Source of the DNA: Pelargonium nanum
Lineage: Eukaryota; Streptophyta; Magnoliopsida; Geraniales; Geraniaceae
Direction: 5' to 3'
NCBI GenBank assembly: GCA_036897485.1
Contig: JAYMTF010001542.1
Location: forward strand, 1-22,740
Length of the DNA: 22,740 bases
Notes under the pieces: model-generated
The model's input: the letters and a program-made list of their open reading frames with translations, nothing else
Databases searched by the model: none
Told to the model about the DNA's origin: nothing
Position numbers and translations under genes: made by a program
Shown: piece by piece, positions 12,064 to 18,285 of the stretch
Numbering within the stretch: the first letter of the stretch is position 1
How the letters are laid out: each line of letters starts with the position of its first letter

Positions 12064-12369
12064 TCAATAGTGGCAGTCACGATTATGAGAAGATGGAAAT
12101 ATGCATTTTTCACCTTTTTTATTGTGATTTTTCGAAGGTATACATGAGTTATAAGGCCTATTTTTTGGACAAGTTACAGATGGTTTATGTTTGATTCCGG
12201 AACTTTTTTGGATGTCCAAGGGAGGAACAGACGATTTAAGAGATGGATCCATTAAAAGTAGAGGATCGTACCAGAAGGAGGTCTCGTCGGAGGCTGAATA
12301 ATTACTGCCACTGCACGACGTGCCCATGAGAAAAAGAAGCAGCAGCACCACCAACCAAACAATCCTCAT
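12064..12369 (-). CDS. Small secreted four-Cys peptide precursor, divergent RALF-like
   Basis: This single-exon frame encodes 101 aa. Residues 1-20 form a clear signal peptide (MRIV followed by a VVLLLLFLM core). Residues 21-60 are an acidic/Ser-rich propeptide, and the C-terminus has four cysteines at 67, 76, 89 and 99. C1-x8-C2 with YNSC before C2 and C2-x12-C3 resemble the RALF fold, where C1-x9-C2-x12-C3 and a YYNC motif are typical. Departures from the family are the lack of an RRxL processing site, the lack of YISY, and C3-x9-C4 where RALFs have x5. RALF peptides are apoplastic ligands of CrRLK1L receptors. A TATA-like CTATATAAT lies on the minus strand at 12450-12458, about 80 nt before the ATG. 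The secreted Cys-rich nature is secure. The RALF family assignment is moderate, and an unrelated Cys-rich peptide is the alternative. Confidence 0.62.
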   Translation of the reverse strand: MRIVWLVVLLLLFLMGTSCSGSNYSASDETSFWYDPLLLMDPSLKSSVPPLDIQKSSGIKHKPSVTCPKNRPYNSCIPSKNHNKKGEKCIFPSSHNRDCHY

Positions 12370-13517
12370 CTTCTTCGACGAATGGTATGTGTTGTAATGG
12401 ATATTTGAGTTTAGTTTTAGTTACAGCTGCTGTAGTGTTTGTGATGCATATTATATAGGAAAACACACCTTTTTGCAATACGCTTTTCCGTATCCACTCT
12501 ACTCACAGACCACTGCCTCACTTCCACCTTATCTATACTTTTGTTGTCTTTCTGTCTAACAGTAAAGGTAAGAGTTTAAGTTTAAGTCAAAATTCGATCC
12601 TAGGTTATCTTGTCATCGGAACGTTTCGGTAAATGGAACGAAAATGGGAACACGAAAAATTAGCATTTTGGTATTTGGAACGTTAGGGGCTTGTTTAGAA
12701 TGTTTGTTCGAAACGCGCAATATTTATTTAGTAAAATGAATTTTATGATATAAAAATAATCAACATAAAACATTTAATAATAACATAATCAAATTTAAAG
12801 TTCAAATTCCATAAATTCTTTGATCTATAACATATATTCTAGAAAAGTCTATTTTTCTTCTGCATATCGGTGATTTTACTTGAAAAAAGTTAATTTTTTG
12901 TATATAATATTTCTTTTCAACTGGGAACACAAATTTTTCCGTTCAGGTATTGTTAATTCAGAACGAAAAGTTTCGGAACGAAAATCGCTACCTAGTGAGA
13001 GTTTTCTGGTACCGGAGATTCAATCTTCTTGGGTATTCATCCACTCTAGTGTTGGGCTACCGAATGAGGAATCAAGTAAAGTGAAAATCAATGCAAGTAC
13101 ACATAAATTCACCTTAAGAATGAGATTGAGAATCTCTACAATAATCAAACTAATGAACTACCGATAGTGTCTGTCTAAAGAGAGAATTTAGAACGATAAA
13201 TGTAGAAACGATTTAGGATGAAACTCAAGTATTAAACGTTTTTCTTTGATGGAGAGAATTTACACTTATAGAGAGTGAATAATGTCATCAATGATAATGT
13301 TTTGATGATTTCATGTATTTGAGTCTTTGAATAGTTACCAGGTGAGGAATATCTAAATACTCTCTCTTTGAACGACAATATTTATGAACCATAAGAAGAA
13401 AAAACGACAATCCAAAATATCTAGTAAGCAGTAAAACGACACTATGATCTCCTGAGTCCTGATAGCTAATAATACGAGCTTTTGATTCATGCAAGTGATC
13501 TTGTTCCTCAATCTTTA
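12370..13517. other. Intergenic region with GGAACG-type repeats
   Basis: This DNA separates the peptide gene from the 3' end of the first receptor kinase. It includes the peptide promoter near 12370-12480. From about 12590 to 13010 a block is bounded by CCTAGGT and ACCTAG, with GGAACG/TTTCGG/GAACGAAAA words repeated near both ends and AT-rich sequence between. This could be a decayed transposable element, but I cannot define target-site duplications. The plus frame at 12880-13167 shows no recognisable domain. Confidence 0.4.
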
Positions 13518-16160
13518 TCACCGCCCTATGGGATTGTTGATCTCAGAGAACACAGTGTTAGATATCACTAACGATAACGTGTCACCGTTCGTGACGCTAA
13601 AACTCTGATCACTACTGTTGCTTCCCATTGTAATTCCACTACTCTTCGAATCACTGCTGTAACTGATCTCATCAAAATTCATCACCGAATCACCACCGTT
13701 GATTCCAAGTTGGGCCATGTTCCTCTCATCCGCAGCGTTTTGCATATCCAGCACAAACTTAAGATCCCACGCCACGTCACTCATCGACGGCCGTTCCGCT
13801 CCGTTATCGTGCAAGCACTTCACTGCAACCTCAACGTACTTCTTCAAGCACTCCGGCGCGATCTTACCCTTCAAATTTTGATCAACGATCTCATCAACGG
13901 TTCCCTGCTCATAACAATACCGGGCCCACTCCGCTAAACTCACCTCCTTCCTCTCCGCCGTCCGGTTCAGCGCTGGTCTACCGCATAGCACTTCAAAGAG
14001 CACTACACCCAACGAGTACACGTCAGATTTTTCCGTTAAGTGTTGACGCCGGCGATATTCCGGATCCAGATACCCCAAACTACCCTTCACCATTGTGGTG
14101 ACGTGGGTATTGGATACGTCCGTTGGCCCGGTTCGTGACAACCCGAAATCCGATACTTTTGCGACCCATTTATCATCCAACAAGATATTTGTGGACTTGA
14201 CGTCCCGGTGAATGACTGGGTGCTTCGCGCCTGTATGAAGGTACTGCAAGCCGCTGGCCGCTCCGATGCAGATCTTCAACCTCTGATCCCACGGTAGCGG
14301 TTGATTCTCGGTGTCGTAAAGATGATCGCGGAGGGTCCCACGAGACATGTAGTCATAAACCAATATCATTTCACTGTCTTCTTCACAGAAACCTATGAGA
14401 GACACCAGATTGAGGTGCCGGAGGCGGGAGAGCATCTCGATCTCCGTCATGAACTCGTGGGCTCCTTGTTGAGACCCCGGGTTCAGCCGCTTGATCGCCA
14501 CCGGCACCTGAGCTCCCCCGTCACCGTCGATGAGCCCTTTGTACACGTTGCCGAATCCCCCAACCCCAATTATGAAATCCTTGTCGAAATTGTGGGTGGC
14601 GGTTCTGATATCGGCCAGAGAGAAGTGGCGGGACAGATCGGACGGGAGGGACGAACACCCTTTTGTCGTGGACGACTTGTTCGTTGACATAGAAAAAGGG
14701 TTCCAGTACGTAGGTCCTCCTTTGTGGCTGGAGCGAGATTGTTTGGCTCCCGGCCGCCGGAAAATCAAGAAAAAGAGGAGAGATAGAGTGGCTATGGCGG
14801 CAGCGGTGACTGACAGAATTAGAATCCAATTAGCTTTTTTAGGATTTTGTTGGACCGCAGGCGAGGCTGGAAGTGGTGTGATAGTAGGGAGCGGGTCCGG
14901 GTTAGGTCCGGCGAGACTACCGTCGTTGCTGAGTTTGAAGATTTCAAGCCCATTCAAGATTGCATCGGAGTATTTGGTCCTCCACTCCGCCCGAGGGTGC
15001 ATCGCGACGGTGAGACCCACTTTCTTTGTTCCTCCGGCGGCGCCGGACGACGATGATGTCTTCCCCATAACCACAACATAGTCTTTGTAAACCGGAATCC
15101 CTTTTCCGGCCCACGTGATGACGTCTGCTCGCGGCTCAGCAGTCATGCCGGCAATGTATATAGTAAACTCCCGGTCATGTACTTCATTAATTTCAATCTG
15201 GAACTCACAAAAATGTAGCCTGACCAGGTAAGTAAATCCAGAATCCACCGGAAACTTCCAGGTGAGATTGTAGGCATAGTTGGTGGTCTTGTTGATCCCC
15301 ATGGACCTGGCGGTCTGGTAGACTAAAACTGGAGCAGTGTAATTTGGTATAGCGCTGAAACTCAATTCCATACTTGAGTTGACCGGCGTGACGCTGGACA
15401 AGTCGTTGATCAAGTAGTCTTCGTCGGCCTCCCAGACCCTGGACATGCCCGTGTCATCATTCGGGCCAAGAGTTATAGAGCCGGCGTTAATCCGGTACGC
15501 AATTTCAAGAGCTCTATCATTTGTAATCGAGAACAGCTGTGTGTCGCCCACCATCTTCACATCCGTCATCACTATGCTGGGGTCGCTGTAGTACAGATAG
15601 TCCGGCATTGACACAACTTCAATTCCGTTAATAAAGGCGTAAGAATCCGGATACTCCTCACTCGGAGTGAACGTCAGGTTCAAAGTGTCGCCGGAAACAA
15701 CGACACAGAATTCTCTGTACACCGCGGGGACGTCGGTGGAGGCATCCGCAATGAGGGAGGCGCTGAAGTTGCTGAGAAGAGTGTAGGGACCGGCACGGAC
15801 GGAGAAGAAGGCGGAGGAGCGGTTGAAGGACGTCGGGTACGAGGCGGGGAAGAAGTGTAAGCGGATGAAGACGGGGCTGGAGGGGCGAGCGAGCGGGATG
15901 GAGTAGGTGAATTGGGAGCGAGAGAGGCGTGCAGTGGAGTAAGGCACTGACTGGACACTGGGTGGTAGATAAGGTGCTTGGGAGATTTCTAAAGTGGCAA
16001 TGCCAGTAGGGTTGTATTTGGAGCTGTCTCCGAGCCAGGAGCGCCATGGATCTGAAGTGTTTTCGGTGGAACCGCAATTGATGAGTATGTTGTCAGGTGC
16101 AGACCATTGGCTCTCGGCAGCTGCGAGGATGCAAAAGAATATTGAGATGATAATCTTCAT
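13518..16160 (-). CDS. FER: FERONIA-like CrRLK1L receptor kinase, copy 1 (intronless)
   Basis: The product is 880 aa in one exon, close to the usual length of about 850-900 for the family. It has a signal peptide (1-16), then a tandem malectin-like ectodomain at about 24-412 (INCGS at 27-31; YAFINGIEVVSMP at 174-186; YLVRLHFCEF at 311-320; LNGLEIFKL at 402-410) with many N-glycosylation sites. One membrane helix follows (about 445-467), then an RR stop-transfer and a Ser/Thr kinase with glycine loop GVGGFGNVYKG (532-542), Lys557, HRDVKSTN (651-658) and DFG (671-673). The tail ends VFSEINNPIGR, as in FERONIA. All catalytic residues are present and it is an RD kinase, so it should be active at the plasma membrane. 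FERONIA-class receptors perceive RALF peptides and monitor the cell wall. The frame stays open upstream to 16310, but a TATA box lies inside that extension and the Met at 16160 begins the signal peptide, so I chose it. Orthology to FERONIA itself rather than to a close paralogue is not decided. Confidence 0.93.
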   Translation of the reverse strand: MKIIISIFFCILAAAESQWSAPDNILINCGSTENTSDPWRSWLGDSSKYNPTGIATLEISQAPYLPPSVQSVPYSTARLSRSQFTYSIPLARPSSPVFIRLHFFPASYPTSFNRSSAFFSVRAGPYTLLSNFSASLIADASTDVPAVYREFCVVVSGDTLNLTFTPSEEYPDSYAFINGIEVVSMPDYLYYSDPSIVMTDVKMVGDTQLFSITNDRALEIAYRINAGSITLGPNDDTGMSRVWEADEDYLINDLSSVTPVNSSMELSFSAIPNYTAPVLVYQTARSMGINKTTNYAYNLTWKFPVDSGFTYLVRLHFCEFQIEINEVHDREFTIYIAGMTAEPRADVITWAGKGIPVYKDYVVVMGKTSSSSGAAGGTKKVGLTVAMHPRAEWRTKYSDAILNGLEIFKLSNDGSLAGPNPDPLPTITPLPASPAVQQNPKKANWILILSVTAAAIATLSLLFFLIFRRPGAKQSRSSHKGGPTYWNPFSMSTNKSSTTKGCSSLPSDLSRHFSLADIRTATHNFDKDFIIGVGGFGNVYKGLIDGDGGAQVPVAIKRLNPGSQQGAHEFMTEIEMLSRLRHLNLVSLIGFCEEDSEMILVYDYMSRGTLRDHLYDTENQPLPWDQRLKICIGAASGLQYLHTGAKHPVIHRDVKSTNILLDDKWVAKVSDFGLSRTGPTDVSNTHVTTMVKGSLGYLDPEYRRRQHLTEKSDVYSLGVVLFEVLCGRPALNRTAERKEVSLAEWARYCYEQGTVDEIVDQNLKGKIAPECLKKYVEVAVKCLHDNGAERPSMSDVAWDLKFVLDMQNAADERNMAQLGINGGDSVMNFDEISYSSDSKSSGITMGSNSSDQSFSVTNGDTLSLVISNTVFSEINNPIGR

Positions 16161-17004
16161 TGTGGTGAGGGCACAAAACTTGGTTGGGCTAAAGATAGTA
16201 TGAAACAACTTAATTGGATCGTTTCTCTTATATATATACAGCCAAATGGATATAAATGGACGTATAGATTGTGGGGAATTAATAACATATTGGTGTTTCT
16301 TCAAGTTCATGTGGATTTTTGCAGCAATATCTGATATATGGCTGAGTATTATATGGTTCTAATTGAATAGTTGACTGTTCTGCAGTGTTATCAAATTCAT
16401 GAAGAACCAGCATCTCGGTCGTCTCATTTTGTTTGCACCCACAACTTTAAGAGCTGAACCTATGTTGAGTGGTTTCTGTGCACCAAGTTGGCTCTTTCAG
16501 TTTCTAAAAAGTGTTCTTCCACAATGACATTAACCATTTGAACATTGTCTTGACTTCCTCTGCAATTTTGTTACATGTATACTTTTCAAAGACTTCGGGA
16601 ATCTAGCTAGTCATTGTTATGCTGACTCACTTCCTTAAATAATTGAATACGAGTTTAATTTACAAAGAAAAGAAAAATCGTCACCAACTTGGCTGTCCAA
16701 GCCAAAAATTGTTCGCATGCATTGCAGAACAGACAACAAGAGAGCCACTTGCAAAAAGTGATCCACAGTGATGGGCTTGTAGGGTTGTGAAACTACAGCT
16801 AATAACCATGAAAATATTGGACCTCAATTATTAAACCTAAAAGATACTCTATGAACTATACCAATACTAAAGCTAGCAAGTGGCAACCACCAAAACCAGA
16901 GCCTCTCATCTCTTATCCAAACCATTATCAGCTCTATCTCTTGCTGTGGTACCACCATCTGATCATTACAAACCTCTAAAACAAATCAACCCAGAAATTA
17001 AGAT
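16161..17004. promoter_or_regulatory. Divergent 844 bp region between receptor copy 1 and the RALF-like gene
   Basis: This is the only DNA between the start codons of the minus-strand receptor and the plus-strand RALF-like gene, so it must hold both promoters. It contains TTGAC (W-box core) at 16371-16375 and 16550-16554, the TATA of the receptor near its left end, and a pyrimidine-rich stretch before the RALF-like ATG. No strong TATA box is seen on the RALF side. Coordinated expression is a possibility and is not shown by the sequence. Confidence 0.5.
16229..16238 (-). promoter_or_regulatory. TATA box of FERONIA-like copy 1
   Basis: TATATATATA lies about 70-80 nt upstream of the chosen ATG (16160), which would leave a short 5' UTR of about 40 nt. 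Its place supports starting translation at 16160 and not further upstream. It reads the same on both strands, but the distances fit minus-strand transcription. Confidence 0.6.
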
Positions 17005-17313
17005 ATGAGAAGATCCAGTGATGAGCGAGTTGCTGTATCTGCAGTCCTGCTGATCATCATCGTCTTATGTTGTTCAGTTGTGCCGGAAGCCGCCACTTCC
17101 GGACATGGGTCCTACATATACGCGACTGTCGGAGAGGAAGCTGCGAGCGAGTTGATGATGGAAAACCTAGTGAGTGAAAGGTTTCTTGCCGTAAATCGTA
17201 TCTCTTATGATACTCTGAAGGGGAAGCAAGGTGTTTGTGACGGGAGCCAATGCATACATCGAGCCAATAACAATGGACGAATTTGCATCTACAAGGAGCA
17301 TTGTCGCAGCTGA
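17005..17313 (+). CDS. RALF: RALF-like secreted peptide precursor
   Basis: This single-exon gene encodes 102 aa. A hydrophobic signal peptide spans about 1-30 (AVSAVLLIIIVLCCSVV core). SERFLA (58-62) then sits where RALF precursors carry the RRILA subtilase site. RISYDTLK (65-72) matches the YISYxxLK motif at the mature N-terminus. The C-terminus has cysteines at 78, 83, 94 and 100 and ends CRS, as AtRALF1 does. C3-x5-C4 is canonical, but C1-x4-C2 and C2-x10-C3 are shorter than the usual x8-9 and x12, and the YYNC motif is missing. RALFs are apoplastic peptides sensed by FERONIA-class receptors with LLG co-receptors, and the ISY motif is the LLG-contacting part in known RALFs. The gene lies between two FERONIA-like receptor genes, head to head with the first and upstream of the second in the same direction. 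Family assignment is good. Function is inferred. Confidence 0.8.
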   Translation: MRRSSDERVAVSAVLLIIIVLCCSVVPEAATSGHGSYIYATVGEEAASELMMENLVSERFLAVNRISYDTLKGKQGVCDGSQCIHRANNNGRICIYKEHCRS

Positions 17314-17526
17314 GGACGTACGAGGAGCTAGCTGGAGATGATCAATGGACATGAGATCATTAATTTGTAATCAGAGTTCTTGTCAAGATTTCCTTGTTTA
17401 TATATATGCATGCACCATTCCATTCTCTTCACTTCTTGTTTCATGAAGAGTAGTTGTTCTTGTTGTGTTGTGTTGTGATGACCACAAGTCAAACTTCATA
17501 AATGTTAATTTCCTATCTTGATTAAT

Positions 17527-17532
17527 AATAAA
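17527..17532 (+). terminator. Probable poly(A) signal of the RALF-like gene
   Basis: AATAAA occurs about 215 nt after the RALF-like stop codon. Plant polyadenylation signals are loose, so this is a candidate only. Confidence 0.4.
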
Positions 17533-18217
17533 GGCTCAAATTAGTTGAATTTCCTTGTTAACCTATGTCTAAATTGGAGTGTAACACCCTTTTCTATACA
17601 ATAACTTTGACCAAATGGTGAAATAGACATATTTTGAGATACAACATGAAATTAAAACACTCTGTACTTTAATCAGTATTGACTTCCATTGATCAGCAAA
17701 ATTTTCTATTATCATGCATATCTGCAAGAACAATGATTAGGATCAAAGACAAAGCAAACACAAAAGAAAACTTGTGACTACACAAACCTTCTTCTATAAA
17801 TTAGCTTGTTATCTATGTTCTGTAATTTTAGAAGGTGAACATGTCCCAATAGATCGTAAAATTTATTAGTAACCCTTACGACTTTTCAAAATTTAAGCCA
17901 TCACTTTAAGGTCAAGAATGATCATCAATAAGATATTTCAAAATCTGAATAAAACAAGAAAAATGATTGTGCATATGGGCCATTATGAGACTGTAGCCAC
18001 GTATGCGAAGACCTACTTTTCAAAAGTATAAAGATTCCATTAACCTTATCTTCCAAGTTTGTTTCGAGTGGTGAGCAATTTTGCCCATATCTTATTCTCA
18101 CATGAACTTGCATGGCAAAGAGCCAAAGACCAAGTCTTCTCGATCGCCACTGGTCGTCGAGTGACTTTTCTATAGCAAGCAACTCCCTGGAAATTATTGT
18201 ACGTACCAACTCCAATA

Positions 18218-18225
18218 CTATATAC
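18218..18225 (+). promoter_or_regulatory. TATA-like element of FERONIA-like copy 2
   Basis: CTATATAC lies 61-68 nt before the ATG at 18286, a spacing that fits a short 5' UTR as in receptor copy 1. Confidence 0.45.
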
Positions 18226-18285
18226 TAAATTACCATCCTTCAATCTCTAATCATTTACCATTATCTCTTGTCCCTAATTTTTGAC

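Larger units (their letters stand above)
17314..18285 (+). other. RALF-like 3' region and promoter of receptor copy 2
   Basis: About 970 bp of AT-rich DNA separates the RALF-like stop codon from the start codon of the second receptor. The left part should be the 3' UTR of the peptide gene. The right part carries a TATA-like element near 18218. Minus-strand frames at 17925-18243 have no recognisable domain. Confidence 0.5.

Noticed and set aside
12880..13167. 95-aa plus-strand frame between the first peptide gene and receptor copy 1
   Set aside because: No recognisable domain or signal peptide, and it lies in the suspected repeat block.
14530..15081. 183-aa open frame on the plus strand, antisense to receptor copy 1
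   Set aside because: It lies wholly opposite the kinase/ectodomain coding region, has no domain, and is explained by the codon bias of the GC-rich receptor gene. The same holds for other antisense frames over both receptors.
16161..16310. Upstream extension of receptor copy 1 by 50 codons
   Set aside because: The frame is open, but the extra segment is not a signal peptide and contains the TATATATATA box that best serves this gene. The Met at 16160 directly begins a signal peptide.
18268..18285. Start of receptor copy 2 six codons upstream
   Set aside because: The codon at 18268 is TTG, not ATG. The first in-frame ATG is at 18286 and leads directly into the signal peptide.
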